Source: Dysgonomonas sp. 520 (GTDB lineage Bacteria > Bacteroidota > Bacteroidia > Bacteroidales > Dysgonomonadaceae). Taken from it: a DNA stretch of 64,000 bases. The stretch is taken from positions 1 to 64,000 of the forward strand of contig NZ_QVMP01000010.1 of the NCBI RefSeq assembly GCF_010501095.1, read 5' to 3'. Every line of letters begins with the position of its first letter. The stretch's first letter is position 1. Below the pieces are notes generated by a model. That model was given only the letters and a program-made list of their open reading frames with translations. It made no database searches and was not told the origin of the DNA. Positions 31,950 to 41,300 of this stretch are shown here, one piece after another. The translations under genes and the position numbers were made by a program.

Positions 31950-32012
31950 AAACAGATCCTTCACTTTGTTCAGAAACAACGTTAGAGAAGCGAAGGCGAC
32001 TCAATGACAAAC
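31950..32012. repeat. dispersed palindromic repeat fragment (GTCATTC family)
   Basis: ACAGATCCTTCACTTTGTTCAG and AGAAGCGAAGGCGACTCAATGACAAA share sequence with the element at 44196-44378 (partly in the other orientation). It has no coding capacity. It sits in the 524-base gap 31803-32326, which also holds the repeat at 32016-32108 and the DUF3332 promoter. Confidence 0.6.
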
Positions 32013-32015
32013 TTT

Positions 32016-32108
32016 CGGGCAGGCCTCTGATCCGCCCGGAAGTAGGGGCGTAAAATTTTACGCCTAAAAAGAAAGATCATATGAGGGCGAATGTTTATTC
32101 GCCCCTAC
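32016..32108. repeat. dispersed repeat with nested palindromes, copy 1
   Basis: A unit of about 93 bp also found at 42897-42991. It contains the perfect 18-bp palindrome GGCGTAAAATTTTACGCC (32047-32064), then a hairpin GGGCGAAT-gttt-ATTCGCCC, and GTAGGGGC/GCCCCTAC as outer inverted ends. It resembles REP or MITE-type intergenic elements. Confidence 0.75.
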
Positions 32109-32165
32109 AAATCACTATTGCTTAATCTAAACCAATATTTTTTTTATAATAAATCCAACTGCTTA

Positions 32166-32251
32166 TTGGCATTATTAAAAATATTCTATCTTTGCTACAT
32201 AAATAGTTATCATAATAAAGAACAAAATATATTTAGAATTGTTATGATAAC
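32166..32251 (+). promoter_or_regulatory. promoter and leader hairpin of the DUF3332 gene
   Basis: TTG (32166-32168), 18 bases, TATCTTTG (32187-32194): a Bacteroidota promoter starting a 5' UTR of about 126 nt. Near the RNA 5' end GTTATCATAA (32206-32215) can pair with TTATGATAAC (32242-32251), a perfect 10-bp stem that could protect or regulate the mRNA. Confidence 0.55.
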
Positions 32252-32326
32252 GTATTAGAGTAAGCACAAAAATACACAAAACAAATATTATTTAATTCAT
32301 TTAATAATTTAAACGTAATATAAATT

Positions 32327-32875
32327 ATGAAAAAAAGATTTATGTCTGTTGCTATGATCGCAGCAATATCCGGTAGTGTACTGTTTACATCTTGTATCGG
32401 ATCTTTCGGTTTGTTCAATAAAGTACTTGCCTGGAACGACTCGGTTACTGAAAGTAAATTTGTTAACGAAGTGCTTTTCATTGCTTTGCACATTGTTCCT
32501 GTTTATGAAATATCAATGCTTGCAGACTATCTTGTTATCAACTCTATCGAATTCTGGACAAGCAAAAATCCGGTTCAGGCAGGAGTTGTGAAAACCGTAC
32601 AAGGTGAGAATGGTATTTATACCGTTGAAACCCTTGAAAACGGTTATCATATAGAAAACCAGGATGGCAACGACATGAACCTTATCTTTGATAAAGCAAC
32701 AAATACATGGAGCGCTGTATCGAATGGCGAAACTGCAAAACTGATCACTATTGAAGACGAAAACAAAGCCATCGTTTATCTTCCTAACGGAGAGCAACAA
32801 AGAGTGGATTTGTCGCACGAAGGAACTTTAGCTCTTAAGCAATCTGTTCAGGGATTCTTCTTGGCAGCTAAATAA
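32327..32875 (+). CDS. DUF3332 family lipoprotein
   Basis: 182 residues. The lipoprotein signal ends at SVLFTSC (Cys about 23), followed by IGSFGLFNKVLAWNDSVTESKFVNEVLFIALHIVPVYEI, which is typical of DUF3332. The C-terminal half is a beta-rich domain (TYTVETLENG-like, LIFDKATNTWSAVSNG, IVYLPNGEQQRVDL). The function of the family is unknown. The gene is monocistronic, with its own promoter, a leader hairpin and a terminator. Confidence 0.85.
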   Translation: MKKRFMSVAMIAAISGSVLFTSCIGSFGLFNKVLAWNDSVTESKFVNEVLFIALHIVPVYEISMLADYLVINSIEFWTSKNPVQAGVVKTVQGENGIYTVETLENGYHIENQDGNDMNLIFDKATNTWSAVSNGETAKLITIEDENKAIVYLPNGEQQRVDLSHEGTLALKQSVQGFFLAAK

Positions 32876-32904
32876 TCCGGTTGTACGAGACAAAAAATAT
32901 TTTC

Positions 32905-32946
32905 GAAGAGGGTTGGTGATTATTACGATTGCCAACCTTCTTTTTT
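32905..32946 (+). terminator. terminator of the DUF3332 gene
   Basis: GGTTGG and CCAACC, extended by GAAG/CTTC, form a hairpin followed by TTTTTT. Confidence 0.75.
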
Positions 32947-33020
32947 ATATATTTGCACAATATAGGATGCGGTTCGGTAGTGGCTGAAAACAAGTTTTCG
33001 TCATTACTCTCACCTTTCAC

Positions 33021-33028
33021 TATATTTG
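33021..33028 (+). promoter_or_regulatory. promoter of Dabb/alkylation-repair pair
   Basis: TATATTTG, an exact TAnnTTTG, 33 bases before the ATG at 33062. No clear -33 element. Confidence 0.5.
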
Positions 33029-33061
33029 CCCCCTACTAAATATTGAAAACATAAAAAAAAC

Positions 33062-33364
33062 ATGATAAAACATATCGTTTTCTGGAAACTGAAAAAAGAA
33101 GCGCAAGGCAACACTGCCGAAAAGAATGCACAGTTGATAAAAGAAAAACTAGAGGCATTGAGTGGAAAAATTGACGGGCTGATTTCCATTGAAGTTGGAA
33201 TCAATTTCTTGGATTCGGCATCCAACTATGATGTAGCTTTATGTTCGGTCCTTGCATCAAGCGAGGCTCTGGACTTTTATCAAAACCATCCATTGCACCA
33301 AGCTCTTCTGCCTTTTATTCGCGACGTTGTGGAAGGACGTGTGGCTGTTGATTATGAGCTATAA
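33062..33364 (+). CDS. Dabb (stress-responsive A/B barrel) protein
   Basis: 100 residues, one dimeric alpha/beta barrel domain: MIKHIVFWKLKKEA, the Gly/Ile-rich middle IDGLISIEVGINF, then DVALCSVLASSEALDFYQNHPLHQ and VVEGRVAVDYEL. This matches the Dabb family, whose members have varied or unknown activities. Its stop is 2 bases before the alkylation-repair-like gene, so the two form an operon. Confidence 0.88.
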   Translation: MIKHIVFWKLKKEAQGNTAEKNAQLIKEKLEALSGKIDGLISIEVGINFLDSASNYDVALCSVLASSEALDFYQNHPLHQALLPFIRDVVEGRVAVDYEL

Positions 33365-33366
33365 TT

Positions 33367-34038
33367 ATGACTATTGAAGATACCATAAAAGATATACGCA
33401 AACAGTGCCGTCTGGCAATGAATGGGGTTGCATCAACCAGTATGCGGAAACAAGGTTTGTCGTATAAGTTGAATTTTGGCGTTTCATTACCGCAAATCAA
33501 GGATATATCGAAGCGATATGAACCGAATGCCGATCTGGCAAATAAACTTTGGGAGGAAGATACCAGAGAATTGAAAATATTGGCCACATTGCTTTATCCG
33601 TTGGACGAATTTTCGGAAAATGACGCAAAAAGATGGCTCGAAGCGATAATCAATCAGGAAATAAGGGAGCAAGTCTGCTTCAATCTTTTTCAGAATTTGC
33701 CTTTTGCTCAAAAGGTTGCTGTGGAGTGGAGCAATTCGGACAAACAAATGTTCCGCACAACAGGGTATTGGCTTTTGGGCAGATTGCTGTTGTTGAAAAG
33801 AACGGAGGGGGAAATTGCGGTCAATCGCTTCTCCCATATCATTTCCGACGTAGAGAGTGACGATTCTTCGCTGCGAAAAGCTGCCATACAGCTATTGAAA
33901 TATATCGGGCGTCAATCAGGATCTGATGCGATTGATATCTTATCTTTATTTAAAGGCTATGAAGGTTCGAAAGACGATCTGAAAAGAGAGATCTACGATA
34001 GCCTTCAGTTCGAATTTGATTTCTACGGACAAGATTGA
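33367..34038 (+). CDS. DNA alkylation repair (AlkD-like) HEAT-repeat protein
   Basis: 223 residues, all helical, resembling the AlkD/AlkC superfamily of HEAT-like glycosylases: FGVSLPQIKDISKRYEPNADLANKLWEEDTRELKILATLL, then MFRTTGYWLLGRLLL and SSLRKAAIQLLKYIGRQ. AlkD excises N3- and N7-alkylpurines. Whether the catalytic Trp and Asp positions are kept cannot be judged without alignment, so glycosylase activity is inferred. Co-transcribed with the Dabb gene. Confidence 0.75.
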   Translation: MTIEDTIKDIRKQCRLAMNGVASTSMRKQGLSYKLNFGVSLPQIKDISKRYEPNADLANKLWEEDTRELKILATLLYPLDEFSENDAKRWLEAIINQEIREQVCFNLFQNLPFAQKVAVEWSNSDKQMFRTTGYWLLGRLLLLKRTEGEIAVNRFSHIISDVESDDSSLRKAAIQLLKYIGRQSGSDAIDILSLFKGYEGSKDDLKREIYDSLQFEFDFYGQD

Positions 34039-34041
34039 TCG

Positions 34042-34734
34042 TTATTTGTTTTCAATACTCTTTACACGAGGGATAATCAGCTCTTCCTCGATGAACGTAT
34101 GTGCCTGTAAGTCGTCCTGACACATATAAAGTTCCATGAGAATATTGGTAATCAGTTTTTGATCTTTCATTCCCGGAACATATTTCATCAGTATATGTTT
34201 CAGGTCTTTCATTTTTTCCTCTATATCGTTATGCCTTTCTTCAAAAACATCAATTGAGTATACAGTCTCCTGTGTTCTGCTCAACAAAGACCGGATGTAG
34301 GGAAATGCTACTTCGTCTTCATATTTCATGTGTTCGTTTACTTCTTTCACATAATTATCGAAGAAATTCATGACAAGGGTTTTCATATCCTGCTCTTGCT
34401 CGGAATATACCATATCCAGTTTTCGGCGGATATTGGGCAACCGGTTTTCCAGAAAATATTCATGCGAGCTGTTCAGGTAATGAAGAAACGGCGACAATGG
34501 CAATTGATTAAATATTTCATGAATATTCGACACCGGCCTGCACGCATGAAAATTTGCAAGGAAAATGAAGCAGTCTGCATCAAAGCCGATTTCTTCGCAA
34601 ACAGCCTCTACGCTTTTCTCGCCAAAACCCAGTCTTATTTTCAGTTTGCTCAGCAACAATAACAACTTGTAGTCTGCATCGATCAAGTCAGACATTTTCA
34701 TTTTTTTGCTGAATACTATTGTTATCTCGTTCAT
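34042..34734 (-). CDS. hemerythrin-domain protein (RIC/YtfE-like)
   Basis: 230 residues. The hemerythrin-type di-iron ligands can be seen in order: HEYF (about 91), NEHMKYEDEVAFPYI (about 134-149), ERHNDIEEK (about 168) and QAHTFIEEELIIPR (about 212-226). The N-terminal 60 residues resemble the DUF542-like part of iron-sulfur cluster repair proteins, but without its Cys motif. It may sense or detoxify NO/oxygen, or donate iron (inference). It follows the LuxR-type gene after 46 bases. Confidence 0.8.
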   Translation of the reverse strand: MNEITIVFSKKMKMSDLIDADYKLLLLLSKLKIRLGFGEKSVEAVCEEIGFDADCFIFLANFHACRPVSNIHEIFNQLPLSPFLHYLNSSHEYFLENRLPNIRRKLDMVYSEQEQDMKTLVMNFFDNYVKEVNEHMKYEDEVAFPYIRSLLSRTQETVYSIDVFEERHNDIEEKMKDLKHILMKYVPGMKDQKLITNILMELYMCQDDLQAHTFIEEELIIPRVKSIENK

Positions 34735-34780
34735 ATCTTTTGTCTTCCGTCTATTAACAAAAAGGGCCTGATGCCTTTAT

Positions 34781-35380
34781 TTAGTATTTTATATCTTCTA
34801 TATTGATAAATTTATTAATAATGGCATAAATTGTAAGCCCCGACACACTGTGTATCTCCAACTTCCGGGCAATATTGCGCCGGTGGGTTATCACCGTATG
34901 GATTGATATGTTGTGATGATCAGCTATTTCTTTGTTGCTCATTCCCTTCACAATGCTCACCAATATCTCCTTTTCCCTGTCGCTCAGTTCGCTCTGGTCT
35001 GATGCCGTTTGAGATTCTTTAGTTAATGCCTTCGTCAGTGTTTCTTCTATCCTTACATTCGAATCATTGATCTGGATGATAGCGTCATAAGAACGGTAAA
35101 ATCTTTCGTCGATCATATTATAAACAAGCGCAATGATAGAAGTTTCATTATCCAGTTTCAGTTGTTGTTTTATATCGTGCTTCGATGTATGCCCCAATAT
35201 CATCGGGTTAATTATGATTGCATCGGGTTTCAAAATATCCAATTGGTAATTTATATTTTCAAATTCCTTTATTTCAACAACTTTTGATACAATCGGCAAT
35301 TGCGACAAAACATGTACCAATCCCTTCCGGATTATGTACGAGGTTTCGGCAACCGCCAATGTTTTCTTTGTATTCGACAT
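34781..35380 (-). CDS. LuxR-type regulator with degenerate receiver domain
   Basis: 199 residues. The C-terminal LuxR helix-turn-helix is standard: LSDREKEILVSIVKGMSNKEIADHHNISIHTVITHRRNIARKLEIHS (about 132-180). The N-terminal half has the length and pattern of a receiver domain, but the acidic pair is AE (VAETSYIIRKGL) and the phospho-acceptor position is Asn in PDAIIINPMIL. It is therefore unlikely to be switched by phosphorylation. It sits upstream of the hemerythrin gene, so its input may be protein or metal state (inference). Confidence 0.82.
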   Translation of the reverse strand: MSNTKKTLAVAETSYIIRKGLVHVLSQLPIVSKVVEIKEFENINYQLDILKPDAIIINPMILGHTSKHDIKQQLKLDNETSIIALVYNMIDERFYRSYDAIIQINDSNVRIEETLTKALTKESQTASDQSELSDREKEILVSIVKGMSNKEIADHHNISIHTVITHRRNIARKLEIHSVSGLTIYAIINKFINIEDIKY

Positions 35381-35519
35381 TTTCTTACTGATGGCTTATC
35401 TGGAATGGTTCTTTATAAGGATACAAATTACGATATAATTATCTTAATATACAAGCATTACCTGTAGTGCATTTATAGCTTTAATGTTAAAGCATTTATA
35501 ATGAGATTTTTATTTAAAC

Positions 35520-35587
35520 TGTCATTCTGAACGAAGTGAAGAATCTGGGCTTTTAGTCTTAGATCCTTCGTTTTACTCAGGATGACA
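35520..35587. repeat. palindromic GTCATTC repeat
   Basis: TGTCATTCTGA (35520-35530) and TCAGGATGACA (35577-35587) are near-perfect inverted arms around CGAAGTGAAGAATCT and AGATCCTTCG. The same core occurs near 44275 and 50450. It lies in the 346-base gap before recF, which otherwise holds only the recF promoter. Confidence 0.7.
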
Positions 35588-35698
35588 AGATGATTATGTA
35601 TTATCTTTCAATCTGTAGCCTTTTATTTTTTAATGCACTACGAGTAAGCATTCTCCGACTCTTTGTCTGCCGATGGCAAATTTTTATCCGGATTGTTG

Positions 35699-35706
35699 TA
35701 TCTTTG
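35699..35706 (+). promoter_or_regulatory. recF promoter
   Basis: TATCTTTG, exact TAnnTTTG. Transcription from here starts near 35713, downstream of the first in-frame ATG at 35673, so translation must begin at the next ATG, 35727. Confidence 0.6.
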
Positions 35707-35726
35707 TTTTACTAATCGGATTGCAG

Positions 35727-36839
35727 ATGATTCTCGAAAGAATAAATATACTCAATTATAAGAACATAGAACAGGCGGAACTGACTTTTTCGCCCAAACT
35801 GAATTGTTTTATCGGAAACAACGGGATGGGAAAAACCAATCTGCTGGATGCTATCTACTACCTCTCGTTCTGTAAGAGCCATACCAATCTGGTCGATTCG
35901 CAGAATATAAAGCACGATGCCGATTTTTCCCTCATCCAGGGTTGGTATTCGCAGCAGAACGGAAAAACCGACGAGTATTTGTGCAGCCTGAAAAGGCGAC
36001 ACAAAAAAATATTCAAAAAAAATAAGAAAGAGTACGATAAATTATCCGAACATATAGGGTCGCTCCCTTTGGTGCTGATTTCACCGTCCGACTCGGATAT
36101 CATCGGGGGAGGAAGCGAAGAAAGGCGTCGCCTGATGGATGTGTCTATTTCTCAATTCGACAAAGAGTATCTGCACCATCTTATTAAATACAACAACTGC
36201 CTGCAACAAAGAAATGCCCTTCTGCGTATGGAACATGCAGCCGACGAAACTCTTTTCGGCTTGTGGGAAGAGCAATTGGCTCAGGAAGGGTTGCATATTT
36301 TTGAAAAAAGGCAGCAGTTTATTAATCGGTTGACACCTCTGTTTCAGCGGTTCTACGATTATGTTTGCCAGTCTAATGAAGTGGTTTCGTTGTCTTATCG
36401 TTCCCAACTCAATCAGGACGACTTTATGACTGTTCTGAAAAACAAGCGGGAAAAAGACAGGATGTTGGGGTATACTTCTTTTGGTGTTCATCGGGACGAT
36501 CTGGAAATGTATCTGGGCGATTATCCGATAAAGAAAGTAGGATCGCAAGGACAAAATAAAACATACCTTATAGCCTTGAAATTGGCTCAGTTTGATTATT
36601 TATCTCATTCCGAACCCATTAAGCCGATATTGTTGCTCGACGACATTTTCGATAAACTCGATACGTCGAGAGTAAAGCAAATTGTACAACTTGTGTCGGG
36701 AGACGATTTTGGTCAGATATTTATCACCGATACCAACAGGGAGCATCTGACAGACCTGCTGGCCGTTACAGATGGTAATTATAAGGTATTCAAAGCCGAA
36801 CAAGGAAGTATATCCGAAGAAATAGTCAATGCTCAATGA
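35727..36839 (+). CDS. recF: DNA replication/repair protein RecF
   Basis: 370 residues from the chosen ATG. SMC-like ATPase that loads RecA at gaps with RecO and RecR. Walker A GNNGMGKTNLLDAIYYL lies at about 31-47; the ABC signature is SQGQNKTYLIALKLAQFDYL and Walker B PILLLDDIFDKLD. The start at 35727 is supported by the promoter and by MILERINILNYKNIEQAEL, the normal RecF N terminus. The stop overlaps the dciA-like gene by 4 bases (ATGA). Confidence 0.97.
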   Translation: MILERINILNYKNIEQAELTFSPKLNCFIGNNGMGKTNLLDAIYYLSFCKSHTNLVDSQNIKHDADFSLIQGWYSQQNGKTDEYLCSLKRRHKKIFKKNKKEYDKLSEHIGSLPLVLISPSDSDIIGGGSEERRRLMDVSISQFDKEYLHHLIKYNNCLQQRNALLRMEHAADETLFGLWEEQLAQEGLHIFEKRQQFINRLTPLFQRFYDYVCQSNEVVSLSYRSQLNQDDFMTVLKNKREKDRMLGYTSFGVHRDDLEMYLGDYPIKKVGSQGQNKTYLIALKLAQFDYLSHSEPIKPILLLDDIFDKLDTSRVKQIVQLVSGDDFGQIFITDTNREHLTDLLAVTDGNYKVFKAEQGSISEEIVNAQ

Positions 36840-37129
36840 GAAAGAAAAATTCAGAAAGTATAGGTGAAGCCATCAGGCAGTATTTCGAAGAAAACCCTTT
36901 CTTCAAAAGAAAGCTGGCCGAAAGTAAAGTGATTTCCGGATGGCATATCATTTTCAGCAAAACGATCAGTTCGTATACATCGGACGTATACCTGAAAAAT
37001 AATATCCTTTATGTGCATCTCACATCATCCGTTCTTCGCTCCGAGCTGTCGATGGCCAAAGAGAAAATGATTGACGATCTGAACAAGCATGTAGGGATGT
37101 ATGTCGTAAAAAATATAATTTTCAGATAA
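36836..37129 (+). CDS. DUF721 (DciA-like) protein
   Basis: 97 residues. The family is represented by DciA, an ancestral replicative-helicase operator. SIGEAIRQYFEENPFFKRKLAESKVISGW is followed by the KH-like beta part YLKNNILYVHLTSSVLRSELSMAKEKMI. The recF-DUF721 pairing with translational overlap fits a replication role, interacting with DnaB. This short form lacks a long tail. Confidence 0.88.
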   Translation: MRKKNSESIGEAIRQYFEENPFFKRKLAESKVISGWHIIFSKTISSYTSDVYLKNNILYVHLTSSVLRSELSMAKEKMIDDLNKHVGMYVVKNIIFR

Positions 37130-37168
37130 ACATCGTTGTTATTTTTCAGAATATTCAACGAATTTCAA

Positions 37169-37208
37169 CGAAAAAAGAGTGTGTTTTCAAAACATGCTCT
37201 TTTGTTCT
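37169..37208 (+). terminator. recF-dciA terminator
   Basis: AAAAAAGAGTGTGTTTT and AAAACATGCTCTTTT form a hairpin with one weak pair, followed by GTTCTTTT. Confidence 0.8.
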
Positions 37209-37268
37209 TTTAGGCAGCCTCAAAAAACATTTTTCGCTATTTAAGTTCAGAACCGACCTGAAACCCTC

Positions 37269-37289
37269 TTGTTTCGATTATCGAAACAA
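37269..37289. promoter_or_regulatory. perfect 21-bp palindrome
   Basis: TTGTTTCGAT-T-ATCGAAACAA, 10-bp perfect arms with one central base, in the 534-base gap 37130-37663 between convergent genes. It looks like a dimer binding site but no promoter or gene start is next to it. The rest of the gap has no gene; a short minus-strand frame at 37342-37530 has no family features. Confidence 0.45.
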
Positions 37290-37599
37290 TCTGCGTTTTT
37301 GCAGGCGAAGATTGTAACAATGCCGTGGCAAGTTTTCACATTTAATTACGAATATAAATTTCACAATATTTAAATTTGCTAATGAAGATTAAGATATTGC
37401 AAAAAAGATTGTTAATAGAAAATATTGTTGTCTCGTAACATAAGGAGTTCTTTTTTTCTCTCATTCTGATAGACTCAGCCCTAGTATTGATACCCATTTT
37501 TAAGTCTTCACCATTTTCGTCTATCACCAAACAGCCATCTTTATCTGGTTATGGTTCGTTTTAATAAAAGTTCTTTGTTACAATATTCAGCAATAGAAG

Positions 37600-37628
37600 A
37601 AAGGCTCTCAAGAAATTGGGAGCCTTTT
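37600..37628. terminator. terminator of helical lipoprotein gene
   Basis: AAAGGCTCTC and GGGAGCCTTT form a 10-bp stem (one G-U) with an 8-base loop. T-rich bases follow on both strands, so it can act in both directions. Confidence 0.7.
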
Positions 37629-37663
37629 CATGTTATTATTGGCGCAATTGATTAATGTTTACA

Positions 37664-38038
37664 CTATTTCAGTTTGTTCTTCACATCCTCCGATGCTTTT
37701 TTTACTTCATCCTTTACGTCTTTCGCACCGGCCTTCACATCTTCTTTCGCATCGTTCAATGCGCTTTTGGCTTTGTCGGCAGTTTTATCCACAGTCTTAC
37801 CGATAGAATCTGCAGCAGCGCCAACTTTTTCCGTCACGTTTTTCTCTGTTTCGCTCCAGGCATCTTTTGTTTTATCCACTCCTTCATCGATTTTGTCGGC
37901 TGTCTTATCCGCAGCATCCTCTACCGACTCTTTCGCATCCTGATAACCCTGTTCGACATCTTTTTTCGTCTTGTCGTTACACGATGCAACAGAGAAAAGC
38001 AAACCCACAACAAACAATACACTAAAAATCTTTTTCAT
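37664..38038 (-). CDS. small helical lipoprotein with Lys/Asp/Ala repeats
   Basis: 124 residues. The lipoprotein signal ends at LLFSVASC (Cys20). The rest is one charged amphipathic helix built from imperfect 11-residue units such as ADKTADKIDEG, DKTKDAWSE, DKTADKAKSAL and DVKAGAKDVKDE. This resembles LEA-like and apolipoprotein-like stress proteins. No catalytic motif exists. A membrane-surface or desiccation/osmotic role is inferred only from composition. Confidence 0.75.
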   Translation of the reverse strand: MKKIFSVLFVVGLLFSVASCNDKTKKDVEQGYQDAKESVEDAADKTADKIDEGVDKTKDAWSETEKNVTEKVGAAADSIGKTVDKTADKAKSALNDAKEDVKAGAKDVKDEVKKASEDVKNKLK

Positions 38039-38208
38039 TTTGTTTTTCTTTTAATAAAAAATTAATCTGCAAAAAATGGCTTCATTACAACACCATCTGT
38101 TAGATAACATTAGCAAATGTTTTTTGTTCAAGGAGTTTTACCGGTCAAAAATTATCATTTTTATTAAAGAAGATAGGGTATTATGTTCATTATGTTATTT
38201 TTTACATG

Positions 38209-38216
38209 TATTTTTG
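38209..38216 (+). promoter_or_regulatory. candidate carB promoter
   Basis: TATTTTTG, exact TAnnTTTG, about 165 bases before carB. No clear -33 element. The 38039-38382 gap has no gene; no PyrR-type or other recognisable leader structure was found. Confidence 0.4.
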
Positions 38217-38382
38217 CAAAAAAATGTTCTTAAGGTCGCAGACCTATTTGTTGTTTTTGTAAGTATAACGGCAAAAGATATTTAATCTTTAAAAGTATAT
38301 CATCGAATACTATCTGTTGCTTACAATTACTGAAATTCAGAAAATACAATACACTATATAAATAATCGACTTCAAGAAATCT

Positions 38383-41300
38383 ATGTCAGTTAACAAGAAA
38401 ATTAAAAAAGTAATCGTACTTGGATCGGGTGCGCTTAAGATCGGACAAGCGGGAGAGTTTGACTATTCAGGATCGCAGGCTCTGAAAGCCTTGAAAGAGG
38501 AAGGTATTTACACTATCCTGATAAACCCGAATATAGCAACCATCCAAACTTCGGAAGGAATTGCCGATCAGGTTTATTTTTTGCCTGTAACGCCCTACTT
38601 TGTTGAGGAAATTATAAAAAAGGAGCAAGCCGATGGCATACTACTTGCATTTGGTGGACAAACCGCATTGAACTGCGGTACGGAAATGTACTTGAACGGC
38701 ACTCTGAAAAAATACGGAGTAGAAGTTTTGGGTACATCTGTCGAAGCCATTATGGCAACCGAAGACCGTGACCTTTTTGTAAAGAAACTGGACGAAATAA
38801 ATATAAAAACACCTGTAAGCGAAGCGGTAGAAACAATGCAAGACGCCATAGCGGCAGCAAACAGAATCGGTTTTCCGGTAATGGTGCGTTCGGCATACGC
38901 TTTGGGTGGATTAGGTAGTGGAATAAGCGACAATCTGGAAGATTTCAAAGCGTTGTGCGAGAGTTCTTTTGCCTATTCGAAACAAATTCTTGTAGAGGAG
39001 TCATTGAAGGGGTGGAAAGAAATTGAGTTTGAGGTGATACGAGACAAAAACGACCACTGCTTCACTGTTGCCAGCATGGAAAACTTCGATCCGCTTGGTA
39101 TTCATACCGGAGAAAGTATAGTTGTGGCTCCAACCTGCTCGCTCGACGATAAAGAGTTGTCTATGTTGCAGGAAATATCGAAAACTGCCATACGCCACAT
39201 CGGAATTGTAGGAGAATGTAATATTCAATACGCTTTCAATTCCGAAACTGACGATTACCGTGTTATTGAAGTGAATGCCCGCTTGAGCCGTTCGTCGGCA
39301 CTGGCATCCAAAGCTACGGGATATCCCTTGGCATTTGTTGCTGCAAAACTAGCCTTAGGATATACCTTAGACCAAATTGGCGAAATGGGCACGCCAAATT
39401 CAGCCTATGTTGCTCCATCCTTAGACTATCTGATATGCAAAATTCCCCGTTGGGATTTAACCAAATTTGCAGGAGTATCCCGTTTGATAGGCTCTAGTAT
39501 GAAGTCTGTCGGAGAAATCATGTCGATCGGTAAAACTTTTGAAGAGATCATTCAAAAAGGGCTTCGCATGATTGGGCAGGGAATGCACGGATTTGTTGGA
39601 AACCATGAACTTGAATTCGGCAACCTTGATGACGAACTCTCAAACCCAACAGACTTGCGTGTATTTGCTATTGCCAAAGCCTTTGAAGAAGGATATACAA
39701 TAGAGAGAATACATGATCTGACTAAGATTGACCCGTGGTTTTTGGGTAAACTGAAAAACATACACGACTACTCTATTACATTGCAACAATATAATAAGGT
39801 GGAAGAAGTTCCGGCAGATGTATTGCTTCAAGCAAAACGGTTGGGATTCTCCGATTTCCAGATTGCCCGTTTTGTAGAAAACCCTGAAGGAAACGTAGAA
39901 AAAGAAACTTTGAAGGTGCGTTCGGCTCGTAAAAAAGCGAATGTTTTGCCTTCGGTTAAGCGAATAAACACCATAGCTTCTGAAAACCCAGAGTTGACAA
40001 ACTATTTGTATATGACTTATGATGGTTCGGATCATGATGTTGCTTACTTCAAAAACGACAAATCGGTTGTTGTACTTGGTTCGGGAGCCTATCGCATAGG
40101 TAGTTCCGTAGAGTTTGACTGGTGTTCTGTAAACGCCGTTCAAACAGCACGTAAACTGGGATATAAGTCTATAATGATAAATTACAATCCGGAAACAGTA
40201 TCAACGGATTATGACATGTGCGACCGCCTCTATTTTGACGAGTTGTCGTTCGAACGTGTTCTGGATGTACTTGATCTGGAAATGCCGAAAGGGGTTATCG
40301 TTTCGGTAGGAGGACAAATACCTAACAACCTTGCAATCAGGCTTCACCGTCAGGATATCCCGATTTTGGGAACATCACCTCTATCTATCGACCGTGCCGA
40401 AAACCGTCATAAGTTTTCGAGTATGCTCGATCAGTTAGACATTGACCAACCGGCTTGGCAAGAGCTTTCGAGCATGGATGAAATCTACGATTTTGTAAAG
40501 AAAGTAGGTTATCCGGTTCTTGTGCGTCCATCTTATGTGCTTTCGGGGGCGGCAATGAATGTCTGCTATAATACCGAAGAATTGGAAACATTCTTGAAGC
40601 TGGCAGCAAAAGTATCGAAAGAATATCCTGTTGTGGTTTCTCAATTCCTTCAAAATGCCAAGGAAATAGAATTTGACGCTGTGGCTCAAAACGGTGAAGT
40701 TGTAGAATATGCCATTTCTGAGCATGTGGAGTTTGCAGGAGTTCACTCCGGAGATGCCACATTGGTATTCCCTGCACAAAAAATTTACTTCGAAACTGCC
40801 CGCCGCATCAAGCGAATAAGTCGTAAGATAGCAAAAGAACTAAACATAAGCGGTCCGTTCAATATTCAATTCTTAGCTAAAAACAATTACGTGAAAGTGA
40901 TTGAGTGTAACCTGCGTGCATCACGTAGTTTCCCATTCGTGTCTAAGGTGTTGAAACGAAATTTCATAGAAACAGCCACACGCATAATGCTTGACGCATC
41001 GTACGAAAAACCAGATAATGCAAATTTCGATATCGACTGGATCGGGGTAAAAGCCTCTCAGTTCTCGTTCTCCCGTTTGCACAATGCAGACCCGGTTCTA
41101 GGAGTAGACATGTCGTCTACCGGAGAAGTGGGATGTATTGGAGACGATTTCAGCGAAGCATTGCTGACCGCCATGATTTCGGTAGGATACAGTATTCCGA
41201 AGAAAAGCGTAATGGTTTCGTCGGGCGACAGCAAATCGAAGGTCGACCTTTTGGATGCTTGCAAAATGCTCCAAGAAAACAATTACGAAATATATGCTAC

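Noticed and set aside
37342-37530. 62-codon minus-strand frame
   Set aside because: Low-complexity translation, no promoter or start context, and no family features.
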